Source of the DNA: Spirulina sp.
GTDB taxonomy: Bacteria; Cyanobacteriota; Cyanobacteriia; Cyanobacteriales; Spirulinaceae
Reading direction: 5' to 3'
Assembly: GCA_011390265.1 (NCBI GenBank)
Contig: JAABSU010000002.1
Span: 1-39,919 of the forward strand
DNA: 39,919 nt
Part shown: positions 1-10,019 of the stretch, one piece after another
Layout of the letters: every line of letters begins with the position of its first letter
How positions within the stretch are numbered: position 1 is the stretch's first letter
Position numbers and translations under genes: made by a program
Notes under the pieces: model-generated
Databases searched by the model: none
The model's input: only the letters and a program-made list of their open reading frames with translations
What the model was told of the DNA's origin: nothing

Positions 1-429
1 CTGTGGTACATCTCGAACCCGCTCGCGGTAATCAACTCGCTGTTGTTGACCTTCTTCTGTTGCCACTTTTTCTGAGCGGTAAGTTTTTTTTTGAGTTAAT
101 TCCTCTTTTTTGAGAAATCCACACATCCCTCCCACACTGACATAAACATCCTGCTCGTTCAGGAGATGTTCTCGATACTGTCGAACTGTCCAATCTGGGT
201 AATCCTGTACCATCTGAATGATAAACTCTCGATAAGGTTCCAGCTTTCCAGGACGATTCGGCCCTGGCTTTTTAGGAGTTAGATCTTGAGTTTCTCGGTA
301 TTTTTTGATATAACTATGAACAGTAGCAGGACTAATCGTAAATTGATCTGCAAGTTGCCGAATTGAGCCTTTGCCCAACTTATAGGCGGTGACAACTTTT
401 TCCCTAAGATCAACAGAGTAACGGCTCAT
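1..429 (-). mobile_element. IS630-family transposase, N-terminal part (runs off window)
   Basis: Reading the minus strand from the ATG at 429 gives 143 open codons to the window edge without a stop, so the ORF track missed it. The protein starts MSRYSVDLREKVVTAYKLG and continues with a helix-turn-helix (SIRQLADQFTISPATVHSYIKKY). A basic linker and a second HTH-like segment (WTVRQYREHLL) follow, which is the DNA-binding half of IS630/Tc1-type transposases. The DDE catalytic half would lie to the left of the window. It could be a complete insertion sequence or an orfA fragment. The terminal inverted repeat and the TA target duplication could not be located with confidence in 430-530. Confidence 0.8.
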
Positions 430-530
430 GGGTGAATCTGGTCTGAATTGACTTCAGCATCAGTTTATCACAAAGGTGTTACAAGTATCTACCGAACAAG
501 CTGTAATTCCTGATCATGATGACACTAAAG

Positions 531-776
531 CTAGTCTTGGGGGTGGAAGTCGCGGCAGAAGATCGCGGTTTCCGTGTTTGCCCAATCGGGATGGACTGTG
601 CATTTTAACACCGTTTGATTGGTGAAAAATTGGCATTGAGTACAGGGAATGCGGTGCATTGTTGCCGCTCGTATCCAAAGATCGCGCACAAAAGACCCCA
701 AACGCCACAGGGTTAACCCGAAAAAAATCCAAGCAAATGCCCCAAAGATGAGCCTTCCCCAAGATTCCACACCCAT
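531..776 (-). CDS. Small Cys-containing membrane protein, conserved-hypothetical type
   Basis: This 81-residue protein starts at ATG 776 behind a strong ribosome site (AGGAGG, 7 bases before the ATG). One hydrophobic helix is visible at about residues 8-30 (LIFGAFAWIFFGLTLWRLGSFV). A soluble tail follows with a CxxC pair and a third Cys (IPCTQC...LKC), which could bind metal or form a disulfide. It begins only 11 bp after the Hpt gene and is probably the last gene of the ndbB operon. I recognise it as a cyanobacteria-type conserved small protein but cannot assign a function. The 514..762 ORF in another frame is a shadow. Confidence 0.7.
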   Translation of the reverse strand: MGVESWGRLIFGAFAWIFFGLTLWRLGSFVRDLWIRAATMHRIPCTQCQFFTNQTVLKCTVHPDWANTETAIFCRDFHPQD

Positions 777-787
777 TGAAAAACCTC

Positions 788-1729
788 CTAAGAGACTTCC
801 GACAGTAACTTCACCAACTGCCCCACCTGCTGCTTATCAAAGGCCCGTAACAACGTCCGCGCCGCCGCCTTTGGCTCCACCGGGATCAGGATTTGGGGAA
901 CTTTTGCCGTGGCCAACTGCCGCAACTCTGGGCTGATCTTCACTTGATCTCCCTGCTTGAGGGCGAGGCGATCGCTCCCCTGCTTTAACTCCTGAATCAC
1001 CACCGGGGCCAACGTCCGATAACCAAACTTCGGATTCCCCACCGCCTGATGGCAAGCCTTTGTCAACCGCTGCCAGGGCTTCACATTGGGGGCCAACTTC
1101 GCTAGCCGCACACAGCGCTTCTGTAGCTCCTTGCGCCCCGCCGGACTGGGCTTCTGCTTAAACAGCGTCAGCATTTCCTTGAGCAATACCGTCACCTTTT
1201 TACTAAACTCCGCCTGCTCTGGAGCCATGGCCATCGGAGCCGCCTGCACTACCGGAGCCGGAGCCGGAATCACCCCATTCACCAACTGGTTTAAATAGGC
1301 TTCCAACTCCGCAAAATCCGGGTCAGCGGCCGCCGTAATCTTATCCGCCTCCTCATCCCGTAACCCAAAGGGGCTTTCTAACTGATCAATTAGCGTGTGG
1401 AGCGTGTCATAGCCCTTGAGAAATAAAGACTCTAACTTCGAGTCGGCGGGAATATCATGCTCCTTGAGGATTTTGAAACAATCCTCTAAACGGTGGGCCG
1501 TCCGTTGGATGCTGTTGTAACCCAACATCGCAGAGCCACCCTTCACCGAGTGCGCCGCCCGAAAGAGTTCGTTAATCTCTTCCGGGTCGCTGATCACCTT
1601 GGACAAGTCCATTAAACCCTCTGCGAGGGTTTCCAGATGTTCCTTGGCCTCCTCGATGAAGTACCCTAAAATTTTCTGCTGGTTGGCCGCATCCAAGGCT
1701 GTTGTTCTCCCGGTTGAGTCTGAAGGCAA
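788..1729 (-). CDS. Hpt-domain phosphotransfer protein
   Basis: The N-terminus carries a histidine phosphotransfer domain. The segment FRAAHSVKGGSAMLGY matches the Hpt/CheA-P1 signature, with H60 as the predicted phospho-accepting histidine. After about residue 145 there is an Ala/Pro-rich linker and then a roughly 140-residue basic helical region with no domain I recognise. There is no kinase catalytic domain, so it must receive phosphate from a separate kinase or response regulator. The start is a TTG at 1729. The in-frame stop just upstream is only six codons away and no ATG lies between, so TTG is the best choice. It lies 18 bp after the HAD gene in the ndbB operon. It may be a stand-alone relay or a shortened CheA/PilL-like protein; the partner is unknown. 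Confidence 0.8.
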   Translation of the reverse strand: MPSDSTGRTTALDAANQQKILGYFIEEAKEHLETLAEGLMDLSKVISDPEEINELFRAAHSVKGGSAMLGYNSIQRTAHRLEDCFKILKEHDIPADSKLESLFLKGYDTLHTLIDQLESPFGLRDEEADKITAAADPDFAELEAYLNQLVNGVIPAPAPVVQAAPMAMAPEQAEFSKKVTVLLKEMLTLFKQKPSPAGRKELQKRCVRLAKLAPNVKPWQRLTKACHQAVGNPKFGYRTLAPVVIQELKQGSDRLALKQGDQVKISPELRQLATAKVPQILIPVEPKAAARTLLRAFDKQQVGQLVKLLSEVS

Positions 1730-1747
1730 AGTGAGGTTGATGGCGCT

Positions 1748-2422
1748 TTAGTCCGCAGGCTTGGCTTCCACCAATGGCTCCCGTTTAAGCAGATAGGGCT
1801 TGATCCCCGCTGCCTTGGCTCCTTTATAATCATTTTCTACACTATCGCCAATGTAAAGGGCTTGATTGGGGGCGCAATGGTGTTTTTTCAAGGCTACTTG
1901 GAAAATTTTCGCCTCCGGTTTAGCGGAGCCAATCACTGAGGAGAGGGTGATGGTTTTGAAAAATTGCATCAGGCCGAAGGTGTCGAGGATGGCATAGATC
2001 CGGGTGTCAAAATTGGAAATGATCCCCAGTTCGATTTCTTCGATTTCCTGCCAGCGGTAGAGCATTTTTTTGACATCAGGATAGAGAATCCAGGCATCGG
2101 GGAGGGCAAAATAGCCGTAGAGCCGGTTAAAAAAGGCATCGAAGTCTTCAAACTGGTCGATTACCCCCACTTGCGTAAACGTGGTGCGGGCGATCGCCTC
2201 CCACCAGGCATATTCCTTTTCCGGTAATTCCATCAGGGAAATATCGGGGAAAGCCAGGGGGGGAGAGGCTTGGAAGCTTTCATAAAAGGCTTGATTCACT
2301 GCCGCCGCTGAGGTGGAAACGCCAAAATCGCGGGCGATCGCACTATAGGCTTTCCCCACACTGCCCCGCACCCCGAACAACGTCCCCACCGCATCGAGAA
2401 AAATTACCTTTGGTTTTGCCAT
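1748..2422 (-). CDS. HAD-superfamily hydrolase-like protein (IA type, dehalogenase-like motif I)
   Basis: This 224-residue protein has a Rossmann HAD core. Motif I is FLDAVGTLF (nucleophile D10), motif II is GIISNFDTR, motif III is the Lys in GSAKPEAKIF, and motif IV is YIGDSVENDYKGAKAAG. The helical cap between motifs I and II is typical of subfamily IA. The Asp normally found two residues after the nucleophile in HAD phosphatases is Val here. That resembles the DAYGTL motif of haloacid dehalogenases and the REG-2/HDHD3-like group more than a classical phosphatase. It starts 6 bp after the ndbB stop, so the genes are cotranscribed. The substrate is unknown. Confidence 0.82.
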   Translation of the reverse strand: MAKPKVIFLDAVGTLFGVRGSVGKAYSAIARDFGVSTSAAAVNQAFYESFQASPPLAFPDISLMELPEKEYAWWEAIARTTFTQVGVIDQFEDFDAFFNRLYGYFALPDAWILYPDVKKMLYRWQEIEEIELGIISNFDTRIYAILDTFGLMQFFKTITLSSVIGSAKPEAKIFQVALKKHHCAPNQALYIGDSVENDYKGAKAAGIKPYLLKREPLVEAKPAD

Positions 2423-2428
2423 AATCCC

Positions 2429-3649
2429 CTAAGTCTCTTGCACCAAGTGATTGAGTAACGGTCGTGTTAACCAGTTCAGCCCGACGGTGAGTTGATGTTG
2501 GAGCGTGGGCAGGCGGTAGAGGTAGGCCAAGCGGCGGGCTAAGTAGGCCCCCGGCCCGGTTAACTGTAACCCCAACCCCGTTAGCGTCGCTGCATCCACC
2601 CCTAAACTGAGCATTTCCCCCAAGGGTTGATAGCGGAAAGGCAGCAGCGGCCGGTCATTGAGGGAGGCCCAGACATTCCAGCCGCAGAAATCCGCCTGCT
2701 GGAGCGCCACCTGACCCGTCGCCGGGAGCATCTGCCCCGTGGCATCAATGCAGTCCGTGGCATCCCCCAGGGCAAAACAGGAGGGAAAACCCGGTACTTG
2801 CAGGGTGGGTTCCACCTGTACCCGACCTTGGGCGGTTTTGGGTAAGGGTAAATTTTGGATCAGTTCCCCCACGGCTGTCCCCACAGTCCATAACACAAGA
2901 TCCGCACTGATGGTATCCACCTGTCCTTTATACCGTAAAGCGGTCGCAAAGCGTTGCGGAGGCAACATCGCCTCGGGGTGAATTGCTTCAATCTCGGTGT
3001 CAAAATCGAGCCAAATTTGGCGATCGCTTAACGCCTGTTTTGCCGCTTCTCGATTAAATGGGGGGGAACCTTTGAGGATCTCGCTACCGCGATCCACAAT
3101 GCGAATCCGCCCCCGTTGCCCCAAGCGATCAGCCAACTTACAGGCCAATTCCACGCCCGTATAGCCCCCCCCCACAATCACCACCCGGATATGCTCCCGG
3201 TCAGACTGTTCTAAATGGCGCAGGCGTTGCTGAAGGTGGTGGGCATCGGTGAGGGTACGAAAGGGGAGGGCGTGTTCTTTTACGCCGGGGATATCCGTCG
3301 GGGGCGTTTTACCGCCAAGGGCGAGAACGAGGCGATCGCACTTCAACGCCGTTCGGTGGGCGAGATGGACGGTGTGACTGGCCACATCAATACCGGTAAT
3401 TTCATCCTTAATGAACACCACCCCCGTATTCGCCAACAACTCCTCATAGGGGGGAGCCACCTCCCAAGCCTGCATTTCCCCCGTCACTAACTCGTAAAGG
3501 AGGGGAGAAAAAACAAAGCGATCGCTCTTGTCGATCAGGACAATTTCCGGCCGGGGGCCTTCCCAAACCAATTGATTAAGGCGTAGGGCCGTGTATAAAC
3601 CACCAAAGCCACCGCCGAGAATACCAATGCGTAGGGGTTGTTGTTGCAT
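2429..3649 (-). CDS. ndbB: NDH-2 type NAD(P)H dehydrogenase, demethylphylloquinone reductase-like (NdbB)
   Basis: This 406-residue two-dinucleotide-binding flavoprotein has an FAD-binding GxGxxG at the N-terminus (GILGGGFGGLYTALRL). A second Rossmann motif for NAD(P)H lies near residue 160 (VVIVGGGYTGVELACKLADRLG). A C-terminal FAD-contacting ALGDATD segment is also present. By memory it closely resembles Synechocystis Slr1743 (NdbB), including DRFVFSPLLYELVTGEMQ and the end YRLPTLQHQLTVGLNWLTRPL. That family reduces demethylphylloquinone in vitamin K1 synthesis at the membrane. It heads the operon with the HAD, Hpt and small membrane protein genes. NdbA/NdbC-type NDH-2 is the alternative assignment but fits less well. 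Confidence 0.88.
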   Translation of the reverse strand: MQQQPLRIGILGGGFGGLYTALRLNQLVWEGPRPEIVLIDKSDRFVFSPLLYELVTGEMQAWEVAPPYEELLANTGVVFIKDEITGIDVASHTVHLAHRTALKCDRLVLALGGKTPPTDIPGVKEHALPFRTLTDAHHLQQRLRHLEQSDREHIRVVIVGGGYTGVELACKLADRLGQRGRIRIVDRGSEILKGSPPFNREAAKQALSDRQIWLDFDTEIEAIHPEAMLPPQRFATALRYKGQVDTISADLVLWTVGTAVGELIQNLPLPKTAQGRVQVEPTLQVPGFPSCFALGDATDCIDATGQMLPATGQVALQQADFCGWNVWASLNDRPLLPFRYQPLGEMLSLGVDAATLTGLGLQLTGPGAYLARRLAYLYRLPTLQHQLTVGLNWLTRPLLNHLVQET

Positions 3650-3731
3650 AACAATTCGGAGGAGGGTTTCGCCTTTTAGGATAGGCCACGGGAATAGGCA
3701 ATTGGGGACTAGAGAGTGGGAAGCCGCCCCG

Positions 3732-3891
3732 CCTAGGGTTAAAACCCAAGGCTAATAGCGGAAGTGGGCTAAAGCCCACTCATTCCCCAACCCGTTTTAA
3801 CGGGTTTGAGCTATGAGCCAGGAACTTCAGTTCCTGGCGGTGGAGTGGGACACTTGCACCCTCCACCGCCTCAGGAATCCGACTAGATTCC
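3732..3891. repeat. Cluster of six short inverted repeats (hairpins)
   Basis: Between the glutamate synthase stop and the ndbB start lie six consecutive hairpin-forming palindromes. These are CCTAGGGTT/AACCCAAGG with one mismatch (3732-3751), AGTGGGCT/AGCCCACT (3763-3780), and AACCCGTT/AACGGGTT (3789-3806). They continue with GCCAGGAAC/GTTCCTGGC (3817-3838), GGCGGTGGAG/CTCCACCGCC (3836-3845 with 3861-3870) and GGAATC/GATTCC (3874-3891). The array sits directly 3' of the large glutamate synthase gene. It could act as a terminator or mRNA-end stabiliser, or be a non-autonomous mobile or REP-like element. No U-tract follows the stems, so a simple intrinsic terminator is unlikely. Confidence 0.75.
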
Positions 3892-3901
3892 CCGTTCCCT
3901 C

Positions 3902-6900
3902 CTAAACCGCCACCGCCACCGGCTCACACACCTCCGGCGTATCCGCCTCCGAAGGGGGAACCGCTTGCCAGAATTGGGGCAGATAGGTAGCCCAATCCGC
4001 GAGGATCACCTTCGCCTTGGGGCTGCCGGTGCGATCAGCGTGGGCGGTAATCATCTCTTTCAGTTGCGCTTCCCCTGCGGCGGTTTGTACCCGTTGGATT
4101 TTGATAATTTCCGGATTCACCCGCGCCGGGAAATTCCCCGCCTCATCCAAGAAATAGGCTAAACCGCCGGTCATCCCTGCCCCCACATTGCGCCCCACAG
4201 AACCGAGAACGACAATTACGCCCCCGGTCATGTATTCGCAACAGTGATCCCCGGCTCCTTCAATCACCGCCTCACCCTTGGAATTGCGCACCGCAAACCG
4301 TTCCCCGGCACGACCGTTGGCGTAGACTGTGCCACCTGTGGCCCCATAGAGGCAGGTATTGCCGATCAGCGCATTGGTGGCCGCTTCATAGCTAGCCTCT
4401 GGGGGCGGTGTGATGATGATTTCACCGCCATTCATGCCTTTGCCCACATAATCGTTGGCTTCCCCTTGCAGGTGAAGGATCATCCCCGGCAGGTTAAAGG
4501 CCCCGAAACTTTGCCCCGCTGATCCGTTGAAGTTGAGGCGAATTTCCCCCTTAAATCCATCGTTGCCGTAGCGTTGGGCCAGGTGGCCAGCAATGCGAGC
4601 GCCGACGGTGCGATCGGTGTTGAGGATTTTCAGGGTTTTGGTGATGTTGCCGTGGTGGGCGATCGCCTCCAAAATTTCCCCATCAGCAAGAAGTTGCTCC
4701 TCCAAAACTGGGCCATTGCCGTGGGTTTCCCCATGGTTGAGCCAATCCCGGCTTTCACTCACAGGGGGAAGGGTTAAGCAGGCCATGGTCAGGGCGGCGG
4801 TTTTCGCCACGGCGGCATCGGGCCGCTGTACTAACAAATCCGACCGGCCGATCACCTCTTCCAACCGGGCATAACCCAACCGGGCTAAGAGTTGGCGCAC
4901 TTCTTCAGCGATGAAGTAGAAGAAGTTCACCACATGATCCGGCGTACCGGGGAACCGTTGCCGCAGCCGTTCCTGTTGCGTCGCCACCCCCACGGGGCAA
5001 TTGTTCGTATGGCAGACCCGCGCCATGATGCAGCCTTCGGCAATCATCGCCACGGAACCAAACCCGTATTCTTCGGCCCCCATTAAGGCCGCAACTAAAA
5101 CATCAAAGCCGGTCTTAATCCCGCCATCAGCCCGCAACAGGACGCGATCGCGCAGTTGGTTTTCCATCAAACTGCGATGCACCTCCGTTAAGCCCAATTC
5201 CCAGGGAACCCCGGCGTGTTTAATCGAACTCAAGGGGGAGGCTCCCGTGCCGCCATCATGGCCGGAAATTTGGATCACGTCGGCATTGGCCTTCGCTACC
5301 CCGGCGGCGATCGTGCCGATGCCAATTTCCGCCACCAACTTCACAGAAACTTTAGCAGTGGGGTGGATTTGATGGAGGTCAAAGATGAGTTGGGCCAGGT
5401 CTTCAATGGAATAGATATCGTGGTGGGGGGGCGGGGAAATCAGGGGAACACCAGGCTTGGAGCGGCGCAACATCGCAATATATTCGCTCACCTTTTTACC
5501 GGGCAATTGTCCCCCTTCACCGGGTTTCGCCCCTTGGGCCACCTTAATTTCTAACTGTTGGCCACTCATTAAATATTCCGGCGTGACACCGAACCGCCCT
5601 GAGGCAATTTGTTTAATGGCAGAGGTGGCGCGATCGCCCTTTTTCAACCCCTTCAAATGGGCGAACGTGGCAGAATGTCCCGTCTCATCCACATCGTTAA
5701 TCGTCGTGAACCGCAAGGGATCTTCTCCCCCTTCCCCGCAGTTGGATTTGCCGCCGATGCGGTTCATGGCCACCGCCAGGGTTTCGTGGGCTTCCCGCGA
5801 GAGGGAACCCAGAGACATCGCCCCAGTACAGAACCGGCGCACAATTTCCTCGATCGGTTCCACTTGTTCAAGGGGAATCGAGGGGCGATCGCTCTGGAAA
5901 TCCAACAAATCCCGCAACGCCGTCAGCGGCCGCCCCTTTAACTGCTCCATATAGGTGCGGTAATGGTCATAGCGCTCGGCAATTAACGCACTGGCCCCCG
6001 TGCCGTTGTGGGCCAAGGTTTCAAAGCCCCGCACCGCACTATGAAGGGCTTTCGTCATTTCCGGGGAATTCATGTGATATTCCCCACCGGGTTTAAAGTT
6101 CACCAACCCATAGTTTTCTAACTTTTTCCCAGAGGGTTCCGGGAAAGCGAGGGCATGGAATGTCAGGGCCTCACGGGCTAAATCGGCGACGCTCATCCCC
6201 CCCAGGCGGGAAGTCGTGCCGGTAAAGGCCAGGTCAATCACCTCAGTTCCTAAGCCAATGGCCTCGAAAATTTGCGCCCCATGGTAGGAGGCTAGCAACG
6301 AAATCCCCATTTTCGAGAGAATTTTGAGAATGCCGGCCTCTACGGCTTGGCGGTAGTGGGTTTGGGCCTGGGCGAGGCTGACAGTTTCAATTTTGCCCCG
6401 CTCCATCAGGTTTTGGGTTTTCTCCTCCTGCCACCACACCCGGATCGTTTCCAGGGTGAGATAGGGGCAAACCGCCGAAGCCCCAAAGCCGATTAAACAG
6501 GCGAAATGGTGCGTACTCCAGCATTGGGCGGTATCCACCACCAGGGAGGCTTTGAGCCGTAGCCCCGCTTTAATCAGGTGTTGATGGACGGCTCCCACGG
6601 CGAGAAGGGGCGGAATGTAGGCGGTTTCACCTTGGAGGGGGCCATGGGGACGGTCACTCAAAATCAGGATTTCACTACCCGCCCGGACTGACTCCACCGC
6701 CTGTTGACACAGTGCAGCAATGGCGGGTTGTAATCCTTCTGGCCCAGCATCACTGGGGAACAGCGTCGAAAGTTCCGTCACCTTCAGCCCCGCCCCACGA
6801 ATCTGATCCAATTCCGCCTCATTGAGCACTGGGCTATCAATGGTCAGCACCACATTATCCTTCGGCGTGGTTTCGAGGAGATTGCCCCGTTCCCCCAAAA

Positions 6901-8557
6901 ACATACTCAACGACATCACCAAACTTTCCCGCAGGGGATCAATGGGGGGGTTCGTGACTTGGGCGAAGCGCTGTTTGAAGTAGTCGTACAGCAGGCGGGG
7001 TTTTGCCGAAAGGACTGCGAGGGGAATATCATCCCCCATGCAAAACGTCGGCTCTTTCCCTTGCAGAGCCATGGGAACGACGACCATTTCCACATCTTCG
7101 GCGGTATAGCCAAAGGAGGTTTGCTGTTGGAGCAATGCCGGGCCATCGAGGTAGCTAGCAGATTCAAACTCCTGGCGAGCAATGGGGGTGCGGTGCTTTT
7201 CCATCCATTGGCGATAGGGATGCACCTGGGCAATGCGCTGTTTAATTTCCCAGTTGTGGAGAATTTCGTGGGTTTCCAGATCCACCGCCATCATTTGACC
7301 GGGGCCAAGGCGACCCTTCTCAATAATCGCTTCGGGGGGGAAGTCCACTACGCCAGCCTCAGAGGCAACGATGATATAGCCGGTGTTCGTGATGCTGTAG
7401 CGGGCGGGGCGCAGGCCGTTGCGATCCAATGTTGCGCCAACGGTTTTACCATCACTAAACACCAAGAGGGCGGGGCCATCCCAAGGTTCTTGGATGCTGC
7501 TGTAGTAGTCGTAAAAGTCGGTAATTTCGGGGTAATTTTCCAGTTCCGGCTGGTTTTTGTAGGCCTCCGGGACGAGGATCATCGCTGATTCAAAGGGGGT
7601 GCGGCCGGTGCGCACGAGCAATTCCATGACGCTATCGAGGTTGGAGGAATCGCTATTGGCGGCGTTGACAACGGGGGTTAACCCTGCAAGGTCATCGTGT
7701 TTCCACCCGGCGGATTCGAGGCTGCTTTCCCGCGCCGTCATCCAGTTAATATTCCCCAACAACGTGTTAATTTCGCCGTTGTGGCCGAGAATGCGCATCG
7801 GTTGGGCCAGGAGCCACTTGGGCATCGTGTTGGTGCTGAAGCGGCGATGGTAGACGGCGAATTTGCTTTTATACAGGGGGTTGGTGAGATCGAGATAGAA
7901 CCGCCCCAGGACTTCGGAGCGCACCATGCCTTTATAAACGAGGGTGCGGCAAGACCAGGAGCAGGCGTAGAAGTCATCGGCCAAGCGTTTGCCGACGCGA
8001 CTGCGGGCCACATAGAGGCGGCGATCGAGGGCATCCCCCGCTAGGTCGGCGGAGGTGATGAAAACTTGCTCAATGCGGGGCAGGTTGGCCCGGGCCTGTA
8101 CGCCTAAAACATCGGGGTTGGTGGGGACGGCTCGCCAACCGAGGACGGTGAGGCCTTCGGAGCGGGCGATGGTTTCCACCAGTTGCCGCCGCTCTTGGGC
8201 TACGGCCTCATCCACCGGCAGGAAGAACATGCCTACACCTAATTTTTCCGGCTCTGGTAAGGTCAGGCCCTGCTCCTCAAACCAGGGTTGGAACAGTTCA
8301 CGGGGAATGCCGGTCATCATCCCCGCCCCATCGCCAGAATCGTAGTCAGCACTACAGCCGCCGCGATGTTCTAGGCAACTGAGGGCCATTAACGCCTGTT
8401 CGATCAAATGATGTTCGGCGGCGTTTCTGCTGTTGGCAATGAATCCAACGCCGCAGGCATCGCGCTCTTGAACGAGCCAAGGTTGACCGGGATAGGGGTG
8501 TTGGGGGTCAGCGGTGGGGTGGGACAGTTGCGGGGTTGGCTCCATGATCTGATCCAT
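3902..8557 (-). CDS. glsF: Ferredoxin-dependent glutamate synthase (Fd-GOGAT)
   Basis: This 1551-residue enzyme uses reduced ferredoxin to convert glutamine and 2-oxoglutarate into two glutamates. The class II amidotransferase domain is at the N-terminus. Its nucleophile is C35 in [11 protein letters not shown], so a short propeptide is presumably removed. [19 protein letters not shown] follows and matches the plant and cyanobacterial Fd type rather than the NADH type. The FMN/synthase domain contains the 3Fe-4S cysteines C1176, C1182 and C1187 ([12 protein letters not shown]). The C-terminus is the GXGXG-type beta-helix domain with Gly-rich turns ([20 protein letters not shown]). No gltD-like small subunit is adjacent, which also favours ferredoxin as donor. 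An alternative ATG lies four codons downstream. The gene is also called gltS in cyanobacteria. Confidence 0.95.
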   Translation of the reverse strand: MDQIMEPTPQLSHPTADPQHPYPGQPWLVQERDACGVGFIANSRNAAEHHLIEQALMALSCLEHRGGCSADYDSGDGAGMMTGIPRELFQPWFEEQGLTLPEPEKLGVGMFFLPVDEAVAQERRQLVETIARSEGLTVLGWRAVPTNPDVLGVQARANLPRIEQVFITSADLAGDALDRRLYVARSRVGKRLADDFYACSWSCRTLVYKGMVRSEVLGRFYLDLTNPLYKSKFAVYHRRFSTNTMPKWLLAQPMRILGHNGEINTLLGNINWMTARESSLESAGWKHDDLAGLTPVVNAANSDSSNLDSVMELLVRTGRTPFESAMILVPEAYKNQPELENYPEITDFYDYYSSIQEPWDGPALLVFSDGKTVGATLDRNGLRPARYSITNTGYIIVASEAGVVDFPPEAIIEKGRLGPGQMMAVDLETHEILHNWEIKQRIAQVHPYRQWMEKHRTPIARQEFESASYLDGPALLQQQTSFGYTAEDVEMVVVPMALQGKEPTFCMGDDIPLAVLSAKPRLLYDYFKQRFAQVTNPPIDPLRESLVMSLSMFLGERGNLLETTPKDNVVLTIDSPVLNEAELDQIRGAGLKVTELSTLFPSDAGPEGLQPAIAALCQQAVESVRAGSEILILSDRPHGPLQGETAYIPPLLAVGAVHQHLIKAGLRLKASLVVDTAQCWSTHHFACLIGFGASAVCPYLTLETIRVWWQEEKTQNLMERGKIETVSLAQAQTHYRQAVEAGILKILSKMGISLLASYHGAQIFEAIGLGTEVIDLAFTGTTSRLGGMSVADLAREALTFHALAFPEPSGKKLENYGLVNFKPGGEYHMNSPEMTKALHSAVRGFETLAHNGTGASALIAERYDHYRTYMEQLKGRPLTALRDLLDFQSDRPSIPLEQVEPIEEIVRRFCTGAMSLGSLSREAHETLAVAMNRIGGKSNCGEGGEDPLRFTTINDVDETGHSATFAHLKGLKKGDRATSAIKQIASGRFGVTPEYLMSGQQLEIKVAQGAKPGEGGQLPGKKVSEYIAMLRRSKPGVPLISPPPHHDIYSIEDLAQLIFDLHQIHPTAKVSVKLVAEIGIGTIAAGVAKANADVIQISGHDGGTGASPLSSIKHAGVPWELGLTEVHRSLMENQLRDRVLLRADGGIKTGFDVLVAALMGAEEYGFGSVAMIAEGCIMARVCHTNNCPVGVATQQERLRQRFPGTPDHVVNFFYFIAEEVRQLLARLGYARLEEVIGRSDLLVQRPDAAVAKTAALTMACLTLPPVSESRDWLNHGETHGNGPVLEEQLLADGEILEAIAHHGNITKTLKILNTDRTVGARIAGHLAQRYGNDGFKGEIRLNFNGSAGQSFGAFNLPGMILHLQGEANDYVGKGMNGGEIIITPPPEASYEAATNALIGNTCLYGATGGTVYANGRAGERFAVRNSKGEAVIEGAGDHCCEYMTGGVIVVLGSVGRNVGAGMTGGLAYFLDEAGNFPARVNPEIIKIQRVQTAAGEAQLKEMITAHADRTGSPKAKVILADWATYLPQFWQAVPPSEADTPEVCEPVAVAV

Positions 8558-8810
8558 AGTGAGTAATATTGACGAAAATGATAGAGATTGCTGTAATAGC
8601 GAACGTAAAAAGTGTGAACCGCTGCGGATCCTCTGTGAGGATGGTGAGCTGCTCCCAACTTAAATGTTCTCGTTTAAGGGGATGAAACGGAGCGGGATCG
8701 GTTAGGGTGACGTGATACCAGGAGATCCTCGGTTATCGCTGTAGCGGCTTAACCGGTTGGGCGATCGCGCTCACCGTTGGATTGAATAATTATTATAGGA
8801 AATTTGTGCA
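8558..8810. promoter_or_regulatory. Divergent intergenic region between glutamate synthase and the NAGPA-domain gene
   Basis: This 253-bp gap must hold the promoters of both divergently transcribed genes. One HIP1 site (GCGATCGC) lies near 8761. I searched by eye for an NtcA box (GTA-N8-TAC), expected for a nitrogen gene, and found no convincing match. AT-rich stretches at 8566-8620 and 8786-8806 are plausible promoter cores. No -10/-35 pair was clear enough to call. Confidence 0.4.
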
Positions 8811-10019
8811 TTGAGCAAGAGAGCGCAACGGATCAAACTCAGGCTACGGCTGTGGATCTCTCACGGTAGCATCCCATTCTTGGTAATGGGCTTTTTTGGG
8901 GCGATCGCGGCGGAATTAGCCCCCCGCCCAGCGATGGCAGAATCTGCCCTCGCACCGCTACAACTGGCTCAGGTGGATCATGCCACTTTTGAGCCGGAGG
9001 ATACCCGCTGGCAACCGGGGATCCGCTGGCAAAAACGCTATGTCGTGTTAGGGAGCGATCGCTTTCCTGTTTTTTCCTTGGAGTTTGCCGCCAATAATCG
9101 CGGGGTGGCGTTGCGGCCAATCTGGAGCGATCCCTATCGCATGGAGGGAACGAGTCCCTTAGCGGAGATGGGGCAACGGTGGGGAACGTTTGCGGCGATT
9201 AATGCCGGGTTTTTTAACCGCAATAACCGTCTGCCTTTGGGGGCGATGCGGCGGGATGGCCGTTGGTTCTCGGGGCCGATTCTCAATCGAGGGGCGATCG
9301 CCTGGAACGATGAAGGCCGGTTTAGAATTGGCCGCCTCAGTTTACAGGAAACGATCACCACCGCCACGGGGCAACGGCTCTTTCTCTCTCACCTCAACAG
9401 CGGCTACGTTCAAGCGGGCATGGCCCGCTATACCCCCGATTGGGGCGTATCCTACCGCCCCCTCACCAATAATGAAATTATCATTTATGTGGAAGGGAAT
9501 CAGGTACAGGAGCACTATGCCGGGGGGACGGCGGGGGAGGTGGAATTTCCCTTGCCTGCGGATGGCTATTTGTTGGTGATTCGCGCTGGGAGTGTGTCCC
9601 GCGATCAGTTGCCGGTGGGAATGCGGCTGACGCTGACGAGCACAACCACGCCCCAGGATTTCGGTAACTACCCCCATATTATGGCGGCGGGGCCGCTCCT
9701 GTTGGAGGGGGGCCGGGTGGTGCTCAATGCGGAGGCGGAAAAGTTCAGCGCCGCCTTTGCCCAACAAGCCGCCTCCCGGACGCTGATCGGCACAACCGCC
9801 AACGGTAACGTCATCCTCGCAGTGGTACATAATCGCATTGAAGGCCGCGGCCCTTCACTGCCAGAACTGACAAGCCTAGCCCAACGGTTGGGCATGACCC
9901 ACGCCCTTAACCTCGATGGCGGCAGTTCTTCTTCCTTTTACCTAGGGGGGCAGTTGGTGGATCGGCCTCCAGCGGGTGCGGCGCGGGTGCATAACGCCAT
10001 TGGGGTGTATTTGCCTTAG
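8811..10019 (+). CDS. Exported phosphodiester glycosidase-family protein (NAGPA domain)
   Basis: This 402-residue protein begins at TTG 8811. TAGGA lies about 10 bases upstream, and the nearby GTG at 8806 runs directly into a stop. The basic N-terminus plus hydrophobic stretch (WISHGSIPFLVMGFFGAIAAE) and AMAES form a signal peptide ending near residue 43. The rest is a NAGPA/DUF2233 domain, with INAGFF near residue 130 and the family hallmark LNLDGGSSSSFYLGG near the C-terminus. Relatives include the mammalian uncovering enzyme and bacterial exopolysaccharide-modifying proteins. A role on cell-wall or exopolysaccharide phosphodiesters is inferred. It stands alone, divergent from glsF. Confidence 0.85.
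   Translation: MSKRAQRIKLRLRLWISHGSIPFLVMGFFGAIAAELAPRPAMAESALAPLQLAQVDHATFEPEDTRWQPGIRWQKRYVVLGSDRFPVFSLEFAANNRGVALRPIWSDPYRMEGTSPLAEMGQRWGTFAAINAGFFNRNNRLPLGAMRRDGRWFSGPILNRGAIAWNDEGRFRIGRLSLQETITTATGQRLFLSHLNSGYVQAGMARYTPDWGVSYRPLTNNEIIIYVEGNQVQEHYAGGTAGEVEFPLPADGYLLVIRAGSVSRDQLPVGMRLTLTSTTTPQDFGNYPHIMAAGPLLLEGGRVVLNAEAEKFSAAFAQQAASRTLIGTTANGNVILAVVHNRIEGRGPSLPELTSLAQRLGMTHALNLDGGSSSSFYLGGQLVDRPPAGAARVHNAIGVYLP

Noticed and set aside
6959-7588. 209-residue plus-strand ORF inside glutamate synthase
   Set aside because: It is antisense to a fully conserved gene and shows no recognisable domain; it is open because of the high GC content of the opposite frame.
8404-8658. 84-residue minus-strand ORF at the glutamate synthase start
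   Set aside because: It is out of frame with and overlaps the conserved N-terminus of glutamate synthase; the translation shows no domain.
8558-8810. NtcA box or glutamine riboswitch upstream of glutamate synthase
   Set aside because: No GTA-N8-TAC match was found. A CGTTTCATCCCC stretch on the minus strand recalls the glutamine riboswitch start, but the other conserved parts are missing.
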